From contig NZ_DAVG01000052.1 of the NCBI RefSeq assembly GCF_002505485.1, positions 1-32,898 of the forward strand: a stretch of 32,898 nt of DNA. The letters are read 5' to 3'. The stretch is from Methanosarcina sp. UBA5. GTDB lineage: Archaea; Halobacteriota; Methanosarcinia; Methanosarcinales; Methanosarcinaceae. The stretch's first letter is position 1. Each line of letters starts with the position of its first letter. Below, one piece after another: positions 8,718-18,079 of this stretch. The translations under genes and the position numbers were made by a program. The notes under the pieces are model-generated. The model made no database searches, was not told the origin of the DNA, and saw only the letters and a list, made by a program, of their open reading frames with translations.

Positions 8718-9935
8718 TTATTCCGCTTTTCCGAAGATAGCTTCTCGGATGGCTTCTATACTGGCATCCACAACAATAGGCTCTTCGCAGATGTCGATTA
8801 CAGTCTGCGGGTCTTTAAGCAGGTGCCCTGTGGTGATACAGACAACGGTTTCGTCTCTGCTTATAACACCCATATCAACAAGTTTCTTAAGCCCTGCAAC
8901 CGAGGCTGCACTTGCAGGTTCGACACCTATGCCTTCAAGCCTTGCAAGGTCTTTCTGGGCTGCAAGGATTTCTTCATCAGTAACGGATTCCGCAGTCCCC
9001 CCAGATTCCCGGATGGCAGCAAGGGCCTTTTTCGCATTAACAGGGTTTCCTATCCTGATTGCTGTTGCAACGGTTTCGGGGTTTTCCTCGGGAGTTATTT
9101 CCGGTGCCTCGCTCTTTATGGCTTTTACAATGGGGCAGGAGCCTGCGGCCTGAATTCCGGTCATTTTCGGGAGCGAGTCCGTTATGCCTAGTTTTTTAAA
9201 CTCCCTGAAGCCCTTCCAAATAGCTGTAATATTTCCGGCATTTCCCACGGGCAGGACGACTCTGTCAGGTACCCTGAAGCCGAGCTGGTCTGCAATCTCA
9301 AAACCGATAGTCTTCTGGCCTTCCAGCCTGTAGGGGTTGATTGAGTTTAAGAGATAAATTTTCTCCTGGGAACAGAGGATACGCACAAGGGTAAGTGCGT
9401 CGTCAAAATTTCCGCGAATGCTGAGAACCTTTGCTCCGTGCATAAGAGCCTGGGCTACTTTTCCAAGAGCGACTTTTCCTGCAGGCAAAAGTACGATTAC
9501 AGGAATCCCGGCTTTTGCTCCATAGATTGCAAGGGCTGCCGAGGTATTTCCAGTAGATGCACAAGCAACGGTATTCATGCCCAGTTCAAGCGCTTTTGTA
9601 ACTCCTACGGTCATTCCCCTGTCTTTAAAAGAACCTGTAGGGTTCATGCCTTCATGCTTCACGTAAAGCTCTTTAATCCCAATTTTCTCAGCCAGCCGGT
9701 CGCATTTATAAAGGGGAGTTCCGCCTTCTCGGATAGTTATAGGCTCTCTTTCTATAGGAAGAAGTTTTGCGTACTTCCAGACCGAAGGACATTCAGTCTT
9801 CAATTTTTCCATGTCAATTTTTATTGAGGAATAATCATAAATTACATCAAGCAGCCCATCACATTTGCTGCATGTATATATTACTTCGTCTTTGGAATAC
9901 TCTGCACCGCATTCGATACATTTGAGATGATACAT
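8718..9935 (-). CDS. thrC: Threonine synthase
   Basis: This PLP enzyme converts O-phosphohomoserine to threonine. The 405-residue protein begins with a zinc-ribbon-like motif (Cys6/Cys9 in CIECG and Cys22/Cys25 in CSKC), as in many archaeal threonine synthases. The PLP lysine is Lys104 in NPTGSFKDRGMT, and the phosphate-binding glycine loop is in PVGNAGNI. The start ATG at 9935 follows AGGAG with about seven bases of spacing. It lies upstream of leuS on the same strand with a short gap, suggesting a joint transcript. A minus-strand TATA-like element (CTAATATTATAC, about 10050) would give an 80-90 base leader. No leader peptide or attenuator was recognised. Confidence 0.96.
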   Translation of the reverse strand: MYHLKCIECGAEYSKDEVIYTCSKCDGLLDVIYDYSSIKIDMEKLKTECPSVWKYAKLLPIEREPITIREGGTPLYKCDRLAEKIGIKELYVKHEGMNPTGSFKDRGMTVGVTKALELGMNTVACASTGNTSAALAIYGAKAGIPVIVLLPAGKVALGKVAQALMHGAKVLSIRGNFDDALTLVRILCSQEKIYLLNSINPYRLEGQKTIGFEIADQLGFRVPDRVVLPVGNAGNITAIWKGFREFKKLGITDSLPKMTGIQAAGSCPIVKAIKSEAPEITPEENPETVATAIRIGNPVNAKKALAAIRESGGTAESVTDEEILAAQKDLARLEGIGVEPASAASVAGLKKLVDMGVISRDETVVCITTGHLLKDPQTVIDICEEPIVVDASIEAIREAIFGKAE

Positions 9936-10363
9936 TAAATTGCTCCTGTGTCTGATAACTTTGAATTTTTTGGATTCCAGGTTTTACTCATACCTGACTA
10001 GTGTGTTAGATAGCCCGAGTTTAGGCAGCATAATCTGGATTTCGGATTAGTATAATATTAGAGTTTAATAATATTTTGTATCCTTAATAATCTACTTGCT
10101 TTTAAATTATACTATTTTTTTAGAATTGTACTGAATTTAGACTTTATAATAGTTCCCCGTAGCAACAGAGATGCCAGATAGATCTAACAGTAGATCATCC
10201 GTCTCCAAAGGTATGCTGAGGGAAGAGAGTACATATGAAATTCTCGTAAGAAGATTTTTGAAGTGCTTTGCGGAGACAAAGACCTGAATGGAAAAAACAT
10301 CCGGATTAAAAAAGATACTGAAAGCTCAGATATCTAATAGGATTTCAACTTTTCAACTGTGTT
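9936..10363. other. Gene-poor region upstream of thrC
   Basis: This region holds the likely thrC promoter on the minus strand and, on the plus strand, the TATA-like ACTTTATAATAG (10141-10152) placed just ahead of a 38-codon frame listed separately. The rest is AT-rich with no further gene seen. Confidence 0.4.
10171..10287 (+). CDS. Possible small protein, 38 residues
   Basis: A short frame opens with ATG at 10171, about 20-25 bases after the TATA-like ACTTTATAAT. A transcript would start almost at the ATG, so it would be leaderless. The product begins MPDRSNSRSSV and contains a helix-like EESTYEILVRRFLKCF. A second in-frame ATG follows the TGA directly (CTGAATGG) and opens another 36-codon frame that runs into the convergent DUF1622 gene. 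There is no Shine-Dalgarno and no recognised homologue, so it may equally be chance. Confidence 0.22.
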   Translation: MPDRSNSRSSVSKGMLREESTYEILVRRFLKCFAETKT

Positions 10364-10723
10364 TCAATCAAGCTGGTATTCCAGAACTTCCTTGCTGAGG
10401 AAATAACCAAGAACTGTTCTTATCAATACGACCGTTCCCAGCAGGAGCAGTTCTTCCTGAGACGGATTAAGCACGGTTTCAAGGACATCGGCTGCAATGA
10501 AAAATTCAAGTCCAAAGACGATTTTGTTTGTAAGCTCTTTTCTGACCTTCTGATAGCTATGAGGTTTCTTTAAAACTTCAATGAGGATAACCCCTAATAT
10601 TGACCTGAGGCCACCGTATATTATGAGAAAAGAGCCCATAATATTGAACAGAGAAGAGAATGCCTCTATCAACAAGCCTTCAAAATATTGAAATATCCTT
10701 TTAACATCCCCCTTAAAAGCCAA
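10364..10723 (-). CDS. DUF1622 family small membrane protein
   Basis: This 119-residue protein has three hydrophobic segments, around FSSLFNIMGSFLIIYGGLRS, IVFGLEFFIAADVLETV and ELLLLGTVVLIRTVLGYFL. It matches the pattern I know for DUF1622, integral membrane proteins of unknown function that are common in bacteria and archaea. The start is uncertain: TTG at 10723 is the longest in-frame choice but has no clear Shine-Dalgarno, and the ATG near 10707 is out of frame. It lies 361 bases downstream of the M1 aminopeptidase on the same strand, beyond a hairpin, so it is probably a separate transcript. The function is unknown. Confidence 0.8.
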   Translation of the reverse strand: MAFKGDVKRIFQYFEGLLIEAFSSLFNIMGSFLIIYGGLRSILGVILIEVLKKPHSYQKVRKELTNKIVFGLEFFIAADVLETVLNPSQEELLLLGTVVLIRTVLGYFLSKEVLEYQLD

Positions 10724-11084
10724 ATATTCAAATTATGTAAAAAGTCCCAACTAACATTTATAACATTTAATATCCCTTGAATAAATATTCTCCTGTATCT
10801 GGCTTTCAAATGTAATTTCAGAACTTAATCTAATTTCAGTAAATATCTTCAGGCGGGAAGAAACTGCTTTTTTACGGAAACATGACTTGAGAAACGGATA
10901 TATAAATCAAAAGGAAATATCTAAAGTAAGAGAGTCTGAAGGTCATAAAATAGGTACAAAAAGGCAAATTTCCGGAAGGATAGAATTATTTCCGAATCCT
11001 TCCGGGTCTAATTACCTTATCATGTCTACGGTACTCGGTTTTCCTATCTGGCTGCTTCTGAGTAACCTATTTTTCCTAAACATT
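10724..11084 (-). other. Region between aminopeptidase and DUF1622 gene
   Basis: This contains the hairpin at 10972-11005 and, near 10752-10770, a tandem TAACATTTA TAACATTTA on the plus strand close to the DUF1622 start. A frame on the plus strand from 10887 overlaps the aminopeptidase 3' end and shows no coding signals, so it is not called. Confidence 0.35.
10972..11005 (-). terminator. Hairpin downstream of the M1 aminopeptidase
   Basis: A perfect 9-bp inverted repeat, CCGGAAGGA (10972-10980) and TCCTTCCGG (10997-11005), has a 16-base loop. It lies 80 bases past the aminopeptidase stop. It has no long T-tract, so termination or 3'-end protection is inferred from position only. Confidence 0.45.
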
Positions 11085-13946
11085 TTATTTCTTTCCTATC
11101 TGCAGTCCCGGAATTTCTCCGTGTTCTACACCGTATGTTTTGACAGCATTAGGAGCTCCCAACAGGAGTTTTCTAATCCTGTTATAAACACTCGGGAATT
11201 TCTGGGCGTCGAGTTCTCCAAGAAGGTCTGCCAGAATCTTTACCAGTGGGATATGATACTTTGATTCCATCTGGTCTATGTTTGCAAAAGCATTGAGCAT
11301 ATTGACCGTACTGTACTCATTAACAGGGGTCAGCTTTCTCAGAATTTCTGCAAAGAGAACCCTGCCTTCTTCGGTCTGGAGTGATTTTTTCCGGTTGCGG
11401 GCAAAGCTTCCATAAAGGGCACGCTGGTCATTTGTCTGCTCGATTCTGAATGCGTCTGACCTTTCCATTTCCCTGACAAGTTCAACTGCGTCAGCACTGC
11501 TATTACTTCCTATTACAGAAAGGAAAGCTTCCCAGGCAACGAGATTTTTCTTTGACTCCGCTTCAAAGGCTCTCAGGACTTCAACTTTGTCGGGCGCCGA
11601 GCTGTTCAGGTATGCGGCAAATGCGCTCAGCTGGTCCGTTGCACAGGTTGCAGTCTCGAATTGTTGTTTTATCATTGCGTGAATCTCGGGAGTATCAAGA
11701 GTTGCAAGGATGCCAAGACAGACATTTTTGGCCTGCCTGTTCTTGATTACCCTTGCCGTCTCCTCAAGAGTTGAGTCCCTGGGAGTCGAGGCTTCTTCAA
11801 AGAAGCGGTAGGCGGAAATTACGGAGTTTACATATTTCCGGGCAACAGCTTTCAGGAGTTTCTGTTTAACCTCATAAAGCTCCTGGTACCTGTGGGCAAA
11901 CTCTTCATCCTCAACGGACTCAAAAATGGTCAGGAACTGACCTCCTGCTTTTTCAAGAAGCTGCCGGTCATTGAGAAGCCTATAGTAAAGCTCGATAAAG
12001 TTTTCAGAAGGTCTTGATTCGGGGTTTTTAAGGAGCCTTAATTTTTCCCTGTCAACAAGGGTATAGAAAGCCGTAAACCTGCCTATAATATCTCTGTCTT
12101 TTCTTACCTGCATCATGAGCTCGTCGTGGCTTGCTTTGTATACAAGCTTCCCGTAGAAAGAATAGCCTCTATTAAGAGATAGGAAGGCTGGCATATCCAC
12201 GTTTTCAATCACAATCTCTGCGGTTTCCCCGCTCACCCTTTCCAGGGTTTCGGCAAGATCATTTCCATTTTCGTCAACAAGGGCTGCCCTGAATGGGAAT
12301 TCCCAGGGTTTTCCGCCGTCTGGGAATTTTTGTTTGAGGAAGAAGGTGAATTTCCTGGCAGCCCGGTCATATTCGGCTGAAACCTCGACTACAGGGAATT
12401 TTGTCTGTCTCAGCCAGGTTTCGGACATCTCCCTTAAGGGCTGCCCGCTTTCTTCTTCCATGGCTTCAATCCAGTCCTGGGTGGCTGCGTTAGAATGTTT
12501 GAACCTTTTAAAATACCTGTCCAGGCCCCTGACAAAGGTGTCCTTCCCTATAAGGGACTCTACCATGCGCACGTATTCCGGGGCTTTTACATAGGTGACT
12601 GCGGTAATCAGGTCATTTGGGTCATTGAAACCATCAGGAATTATTGGCATGGAAGCTGCTCCCGAATCCAGGGCAAAGGTTCCTGAAGCCGGTGCAAGCA
12701 GCTCAAGCACTCTGTCGAGCCTGTCGTAGTCCTCGCCAAAGAAAAAGGCATGATGCTGCTCTTCCACATGTACGGTCACGGCTTCGTTCAGCCAGATCTC
12801 AAACGGGCTTCTGCCGGTGACCTCGGACCCGTTCTGGTTATGGTGATATTCGTGCGCCTTTACCCGGATCATATATTCATAAGCCGGATCCGTCATCTGC
12901 GGGAAAGGCATTATGCGGTTTGTGGTAATCGTGGTGTTCCCGACATTTTCCATGCCTCCGAAATCCGAGTTCTGCATGCCGATTTCCCTGTAGACGGTGC
13001 CTGTATACCTGTATCCGGGATTGATAGTTTTGTTAAGTTTTGCAAGCCTCTCCCTGACCTTTTTAAGGTCTTCTTCCAGCGTGGATTCGGGCTTTGCCTC
13101 AAGTTTCATCTTCTCTCGTATGTGAACAAGATCCCAGAGTTCCCTCCTGACAGGCAGCTTCTCCTTATCGAACTGTTCAGGCCCTGTGAAAAGGTAAACC
13201 CACATAATCGCATCGTGCAGGATATCAAGCGCTTTTTCGGCTGCGGCTGCATCTGATGCAGGCGGCACGAGCAGTTCCAGCATGAAAGTGCCTCCGTCAG
13301 GATATTCAAACTCCCTTTTGAAGGTCGCATAAGTCCCAACCCCGAGGAAAAAGAGATAAGTCGCCATCGGCGTGACCGAGTTATCATATACGATTTTGTC
13401 CCGCCCGGGCTTCACAGTATGCCTCTCAACAGCTACATCCCCATTCGTTATCAGGTTCGTGTACCGTGAATCCGCAATTATGGTAGTTTTGTAAGTGCAT
13501 TTTGCGGCCATATCGTCAATGCACGGCACAATCCTCTGGAACCCCCACTGCTGGCACTGCGTGATCTGCTGAGGGGGAGCCCCTGCCGGCGTTTCGTCAT
13601 AGTAAAGCCCTTCAAGGATATTTTTGGTCGGCCTGCAAACCGTATCCGTAACAACTGCAACCTCGGTATGCGGTGGGATCTCTTCCCTGAAATTAATCTC
13701 AAGAATCGCATCATCCTTCCGGTATCTGTAAGAAACCTCGCACTGTATGCAGCTCACAGCCCGGATCTCAAGGTCCCTGCAGTTCAATTCCAGCTTCTCA
13801 ATAGGTGCATCCTTTGTCCTTACCCTGAGCAAGGATCTCACATTGGTTCTGTCATCATAAACATCAAACTCCAAATTCATATGCAAAACGTCAACCGTAA
13901 GTTCCCCGAAATCTTCAGGGTAATATTTGCAAAGCCTACATTTCAT
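11085..13946 (-). CDS. M1 family zinc aminopeptidase (aminopeptidase N type)
   Basis: This 953-residue cytoplasmic peptidase removes N-terminal amino acids from peptides. The zinc site is HEYHH at about residues 364-368, with the third ligand in WLNEAV 18 residues on; the substrate-binding GGMENVGN lies near residue 330. Around and after residue 510 is an Ig-like segment followed by a long helical C-terminal domain, as in PepN. The N-terminus has a CxxC pair (MKCRLC). The ATG at 13946 follows GGTGA with six bases of spacing. It diverges from the McrBC pair across 263 bases, where minus-strand CTATATTATAAC (about 13978) is a candidate TATA box. There is no signal peptide. Confidence 0.95.
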   Translation of the reverse strand: MKCRLCKYYPEDFGELTVDVLHMNLEFDVYDDRTNVRSLLRVRTKDAPIEKLELNCRDLEIRAVSCIQCEVSYRYRKDDAILEINFREEIPPHTEVAVVTDTVCRPTKNILEGLYYDETPAGAPPQQITQCQQWGFQRIVPCIDDMAAKCTYKTTIIADSRYTNLITNGDVAVERHTVKPGRDKIVYDNSVTPMATYLFFLGVGTYATFKREFEYPDGGTFMLELLVPPASDAAAAEKALDILHDAIMWVYLFTGPEQFDKEKLPVRRELWDLVHIREKMKLEAKPESTLEEDLKKVRERLAKLNKTINPGYRYTGTVYREIGMQNSDFGGMENVGNTTITTNRIMPFPQMTDPAYEYMIRVKAHEYHHNQNGSEVTGRSPFEIWLNEAVTVHVEEQHHAFFFGEDYDRLDRVLELLAPASGTFALDSGAASMPIIPDGFNDPNDLITAVTYVKAPEYVRMVESLIGKDTFVRGLDRYFKRFKHSNAATQDWIEAMEEESGQPLREMSETWLRQTKFPVVEVSAEYDRAARKFTFFLKQKFPDGGKPWEFPFRAALVDENGNDLAETLERVSGETAEIVIENVDMPAFLSLNRGYSFYGKLVYKASHDELMMQVRKDRDIIGRFTAFYTLVDREKLRLLKNPESRPSENFIELYYRLLNDRQLLEKAGGQFLTIFESVEDEEFAHRYQELYEVKQKLLKAVARKYVNSVISAYRFFEEASTPRDSTLEETARVIKNRQAKNVCLGILATLDTPEIHAMIKQQFETATCATDQLSAFAAYLNSSAPDKVEVLRAFEAESKKNLVAWEAFLSVIGSNSSADAVELVREMERSDAFRIEQTNDQRALYGSFARNRKKSLQTEEGRVLFAEILRKLTPVNEYSTVNMLNAFANIDQMESKYHIPLVKILADLLGELDAQKFPSVYNRIRKLLLGAPNAVKTYGVEHGEIPGLQIGKK

Positions 13947-14209
13947 AAAAATGTCACCGAATAAAATTATAAGAGTTATATTATAGGATAGAAAAGGGAG
14001 GGATGAGATTTAAAGGTGTAGTTTTGAAAAGGAAGAATTGTTTCGGCTTTATAAAAATATTTTGGAAATTATTTTGGAAATTATTTAGCAAATTATTATG
14101 TGTTATTATCTTACAAACTCAAAAAAGGATAAAAGAGGCAGCTATTTATTACTCAAAAATAATTAAAAATTAAAATAATTTTCAAGGCTTTTGGACTAAG
14201 ATGGTATAG

Positions 14210-15607
14210 ATGGGCAAAATTGAAAGGACTATCGAATTTGTCAAAGAATTGGCCAAGAATTTTGGGGCAAAAAATGAAGATGTTTTGAATGATTACATAT
14301 TTAGGAATAACACAAAAGAAGATGCTCTCAATCAAGGTGGAGCGTTTTTTGGATTGATTTCCACAGAAGAAGAACCATCTGGTCCTTATCACGATTTATC
14401 TCTGGTCATCTTTCCAGATAGAGAAAATAGACCTTGGTTAATCTCACTTATCGTTGGCTCACTTGGATTTAAAAATGACTATGAACTCGCAAGCTTACCC
14501 GGCGTAAGAAGACTTTTTTCTTCAATTGTAAGTGAAAATGGTTTCTGCAAAACTTCCTTTTTAGATATAGAATCAAGCTTGCCAAAACAACTTACATCAA
14601 AGATTCCAAACTTAGGGAAAACTTTGAAGAATTATTCAAAACTTCAATTGGCTAGTGAAATTATTTGGGATCCTGAATCCGAAGCAGGTAAAAAAATCAT
14701 AGCAGGATTTATCGCAGCTTATGCTCAATTGAGAAATTTTCCAGGAAATGCAGAACAAAGAAAAGTTGTCTCTAAAACAATATCTGAGATATCAAGAGTT
14801 AAAAACGTAAATGATGAAGAAGAAGCGTTAAGGCTTGTTTTGAAAAGAAAGTTCGTAATCCTTCAGGGTGCTCCTGGAACTGGAAAAACTAGATTAGCAA
14901 AGATAATTTCGAACAAGCTTAACGCAGAGACTTTCTTTACACAATTTCATGCAGAAACCAGTTACAGTGATTTTATATATGGTATAAAACCAAATTTAGA
15001 AGCTGGAGAGGTTACTTATATAGAGCAAAGGGGTATTTTTTATGAATCCTTGAAAAAGGCTAAAGAAAATCCTGAAAAAAAGGTTGTTTTGATTATTGAT
15101 GAAATTAATCGGGCAAACTTGTCGAACATTTTAGGTCCAATTTTCTATCTTTTCGAATACCAGCTAGAAGAAAAAGAAGGGCTTATAGAGATTGACATCG
15201 GCGGCAATTATAAAGTAAACGCTATTCCTTCAAATTATTATGTAATCTCTACGATGAACACCGCCGATCGAAGCTTAGCTGTTGTTGATTTTGCATTAAG
15301 GCGAAGATTTGCCTGGTATACTTTAAAGCCTCATGTAATAAAAGTGATAGGCAAATATAAATTTTTCAAAGAAGATTTCTTGGCTTTTAGTGAGATCTTC
15401 AATTGGTATGCCAGTAGCGAAGAATTACCGTTGCAACCCGGTCAAGCCTATTTTATTGCTGAAACTGAAGAGGAAATGAAAGACAGGATAAAATACGAAC
15501 TGCTTCCTCTTATTAGAGAATATCTTGCTGAAGGCATTTTAGTAAACGCAAAGGATGAGTTTGCCAAATATTTCTATGATCGAATAGGTGAGGTATTATT
15601 TGAATGA
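14210..15607 (+). CDS. mcrB: McrB-like AAA+ GTPase of a type IV restriction system
   Basis: This 465-residue protein has a McrB-type AAA+ motor at its C-terminal half: Walker A GAPGTGKT at residues 220-227, Walker B VVLIIDEINR with Asp297/Glu298, and the family hallmark STMNTADRSLAVVDFALRRRF starting near 347 (sensor/GTP-specific loop and arginine finger). McrB hydrolyses GTP to translocate DNA and drive the McrC nuclease, usually against modified DNA. The N-terminal 170 residues (GPYHDLSLVIFPD, then WLISLIVGSLGFKNDYELASL) do not look like the classical McrB DNA-binding domain and are probably the target-recognition part. Its stop overlaps the McrC start (ATGA). It is AT-rich with A/T-ending codons unlike the flanking genes, suggesting acquisition. 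Confidence 0.88.
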   Translation: MGKIERTIEFVKELAKNFGAKNEDVLNDYIFRNNTKEDALNQGGAFFGLISTEEEPSGPYHDLSLVIFPDRENRPWLISLIVGSLGFKNDYELASLPGVRRLFSSIVSENGFCKTSFLDIESSLPKQLTSKIPNLGKTLKNYSKLQLASEIIWDPESEAGKKIIAGFIAAYAQLRNFPGNAEQRKVVSKTISEISRVKNVNDEEEALRLVLKRKFVILQGAPGTGKTRLAKIISNKLNAETFFTQFHAETSYSDFIYGIKPNLEAGEVTYIEQRGIFYESLKKAKENPEKKVVLIIDEINRANLSNILGPIFYLFEYQLEEKEGLIEIDIGGNYKVNAIPSNYYVISTMNTADRSLAVVDFALRRRFAWYTLKPHVIKVIGKYKFFKEDFLAFSEIFNWYASSEELPLQPGQAYFIAETEEEMKDRIKYELLPLIREYLAEGILVNAKDEFAKYFYDRIGEVLFE

Positions 15608-16977
15608 ATTCTCAGGAGAACATCTTCCTTGAAATTTCTTGCCTTACTGAAAAATCACAGCCTATTTCAGGATTATTTCTTGCAAAAAAATGGTTTAAGA
15701 ACGCTGATAGAAGATATTTAGCTGAAAACTTACAGAAATTCATTGATTACAATAGAAATAACTTTGATTTTCTTGAAGTAACTCCCATAATTGAAGGAAG
15801 TGGAAAAAGCGTCTCTTTAACTTTTAGGTCAGATTGCTTCATTGGCGCAATTCCACTTCGATCTCCAGATACTGGAAAGCAGATTGGAGATTTTGTGGTT
15901 AAGCCTCGATATACCTCTGCGACTGACCAGTTTTCAGAATATGTTGAACTCGTGAATTTGTTGGAATCTGAAATGCTTCCTGAATTCAAACATTCTATTC
16001 CTCTTTTGTCACAGAATAATCTGAGACCTCCTTTATATTTAGAAGCTATAAAGTTTGTAAACTTATTAGAAAAAGCAATAAAAACCAAATGGAACAAGTT
16101 TCAAAAAATCAAAAGAATATATAGGTATCCAAAATCTCAGGTTGATTGGAAAAAATACGTTGAAAAAGAGTTCGACCCCGAGAAAAGGTTGTTTTTTCCT
16201 TGTAATGATAATATTCTGAGTAAGTTTCACAGTGAGTTTTTTGAACTGAAATATGTTTACAGTATTGTAAGGGGAGAAATTACTTCATTTAAGACTCCTC
16301 TAAATATTAAATATCAATATCGTGAAGTTCTGACTTATTTGGATAATGCATTGTATTATTTTCCTGAAAAACAGACAAATGATTTGAAAATACATCTTTC
16401 AGATCCCATTCTTATTAAAAGATTAAAGGAGCAAGGAAACAAAATCCTGAAAAGAAACTTCGAAGAGACTACCTCATGGAAAATTGATTTTTCCCTCCTA
16501 TTTGAAAAATATGTCCAATTCATATTCAATCAAATTTCTTTGGAAATTGGAGCAACCCAGTTAAACAATTACAAAATTAGATGCTCTTCACATTTTAGCC
16601 CACTCTGGAGCCTCAATTATTTAGAACCCGATATAGTGTTGATGAAAAATAACTTGGATATCGTGATAGATGCAAAATACAAATCTCACCTCTTCAATTT
16701 AAAAAGCACTACCGAACAGTTAAAAGAAGAACATCGAAAAGATGTACATCAATTGCTTGCGTATACTACATTTACTAAAAATAAAACTAAAGTTGGAATT
16801 TTATGCTATCCTTATAATGAACAATATATTTCAGAATTAGATTACATTTTCCCTTTTTCTAATACTAAAAGCAAGATCGTTTTATTGGGTATCCCTTTGA
16901 ATAAATCTAAATTGAATGATCTGAAAAAATTAGTTCTTATATATCTTTCTGAAATTGAGCGAGAGTATTCAATTTAA
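15604..16977 (+). CDS. mcrC: McrC-like nuclease subunit (PD-(D/E)xK)
   Basis: This 457-residue partner of the McrB-like protein overlaps it by four bases (ATGA). The nuclease motif is visible at the C-terminal part: Asp343 in YLEPDIVL, then Asp356 and Lys358 in IVIDAKYK, which is the PD-(D/E)xK pattern of McrC/DUF2357 proteins; a helix with HQLLAY follows. The N-terminal half (about 1-200) would bind McrB and is longer than in the 348-residue E. coli McrC. Together the two genes form a compact two-gene defence module without a methylase, consistent with a modification-dependent type IV system. The coding sequence is very AT-rich. The target modification is not predictable from sequence. Confidence 0.85.
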   Translation: MNSQENIFLEISCLTEKSQPISGLFLAKKWFKNADRRYLAENLQKFIDYNRNNFDFLEVTPIIEGSGKSVSLTFRSDCFIGAIPLRSPDTGKQIGDFVVKPRYTSATDQFSEYVELVNLLESEMLPEFKHSIPLLSQNNLRPPLYLEAIKFVNLLEKAIKTKWNKFQKIKRIYRYPKSQVDWKKYVEKEFDPEKRLFFPCNDNILSKFHSEFFELKYVYSIVRGEITSFKTPLNIKYQYREVLTYLDNALYYFPEKQTNDLKIHLSDPILIKRLKEQGNKILKRNFEETTSWKIDFSLLFEKYVQFIFNQISLEIGATQLNNYKIRCSSHFSPLWSLNYLEPDIVLMKNNLDIVIDAKYKSHLFNLKSTTEQLKEEHRKDVHQLLAYTTFTKNKTKVGILCYPYNEQYISELDYIFPFSNTKSKIVLLGIPLNKSKLNDLKKLVLIYLSEIEREYSI

Positions 16978-17451
16978 AAGGACTTTTTCGCTTTTCATTT
17001 TTCTCAATTTTTGTATTTCTTATCGCTCTTACCTCGCTTCGCTCTTGCCATCTGAAAACCAGCATCAAGCTCAGAAGTATCCTGTCTCCTTCGTAAGTTA
17101 TATATACCAGCTCCAATAAATAAGGATACTGTATAAAAGTCTCTAATTCGGAGCGTGTTTTTTCAGATAATGTTGCACCAGGGGATCAATGTAGAACTGA
17201 ACCTTCAGATGCATCCATTGAAGTTTTCAGCTTTTTGTCTCGTTTTAAGGACTCCATAAGAGCCAGTCTATACGCTTTTGAGGAGAATCCTATTTAGTTT
17301 TTGAGCTGATTGAAAACTGCCGACGATAAGGCTTGATTCGAGTAAAAAACACAAAAACAAATAAAAACGAATTAAAGAAGATTAAAACAAAATTAAAACG
17401 AGCTAAATAAAGAGCATCTTTAGCACCTTTATTTGCGAGGCTTGAAACGAA
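16978..17451 (+). other. Gene-free region after McrBC with a strong TATA box
   Basis: A strong archaeal TATA box, TTATATATA (17098-17106), predicts a transcript start near 17130. That is about 320 bases before the next annotated gene, so there is either a long leader or a small RNA. A 29-codon frame at 17171 is too weak to call. Just after mcrC lies a direct repeat, CGCTCTTACC at 17024 and CGCTCTTGCC at 17040. The last 120 bases are A-rich. Confidence 0.4.
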
Positions 17452-17691
17452 ATGTCAGAAGAATCCGATGATCCAGACAGTAGTGATCGTAGCAGTCGTC
17501 AGAAAATGTTCACAGTAACCGGAATGGTCCTGTGTGCTGTACAGTTTACTTTCTTCGTATGTATGATTTTAAAGTTTATCGAGATGGATTTCCTCGAGGG
17601 TTTTAAATTCATGCTGCTTGCTTATTCTTCAGCGTTCATTTACAGGAATCTGGAGAATTCCGGGAAAATTCCCAGTGTAGCCGAGAACTGA
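17452..17691 (+). CDS. Small two-helix membrane protein, unknown
   Basis: This 79-residue protein has an acidic, Ser/Asp-rich N-terminus (MSEESDDPDSSDRSS) and then two predicted membrane helices, around FTVTGMVLCAVQFTFFVCMI and GFKFMLLAYSSAFIY, ending in a short polar tail. The hydrophilic N-terminus followed by a hairpin of helices suggests a small inner-membrane protein; no family was recognised. GAGG about 11 bases upstream of the ATG is a modest Shine-Dalgarno. A stem-loop directly follows the stop. Its isolation between McrBC and the 96-residue protein gives no functional clue. Confidence 0.65.
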   Translation: MSEESDDPDSSDRSSRQKMFTVTGMVLCAVQFTFFVCMILKFIEMDFLEGFKFMLLAYSSAFIYRNLENSGKIPSVAEN

Positions 17692-17697
17692 TGACTG

Positions 17698-17716
17698 TGT
17701 GGCTTTAAAAACCACA
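17698..17716 (+). terminator. Stem-loop after the small membrane protein
   Basis: TGTGG (17698-17702) pairs with CCACA (17712-17716) across a nine-base loop, seven bases after the TGA. Pyrimidine-rich sequence with many T-runs follows (17740-17840). The position and the T-rich tail suggest termination. Confidence 0.45.
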
Positions 17717-18079
17717 TTCTCTAGTAACTATCTGTTCTGAATTTTTCCTTTTTCCTATTTTTTATCTTTTGTCTTTTACCTTTGGCCGCTATTTGCTATT
17801 CTTTGAACTTTTTTCACTTCTGTTTTTCACTTTAAATTGGTAAGGATTTTTAAATACGTCTAAAGTAAAATTTTTAGTGATATTTTCTACTCAAATGAGG
17901 TAAAAGGTTATTAATTGTAAAAACGTAGGATACAAATAAGCCTCTGACACGAAAAAAAGAATTATTTGAATTTTTCGGGCCAGGAAGAAAGGCCTGATTA
18001 ATAAGCCTGACTAATAAAATAGAAAAAGAAATATAGGATTATTTTTTAGTACCAGCAATAATTTTTCTATGGGATAAAC
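17717..18079. other. T-rich gene-free stretch
   Basis: This is a strongly pyrimidine-biased region (17735-17835) followed by an A-rich part. A TTTTTAAATACG element near 17848 could be a promoter. No ORF or RNA candidate was found. Near the end GGGAT precedes the next ATG at 18080. Confidence 0.3.

Noticed and set aside
12750..13256. A 168-codon open frame antisense to the M1 aminopeptidase
   Set aside because: The opposite strand carries the clear zinc-peptidase motifs; this frame is a shadow.
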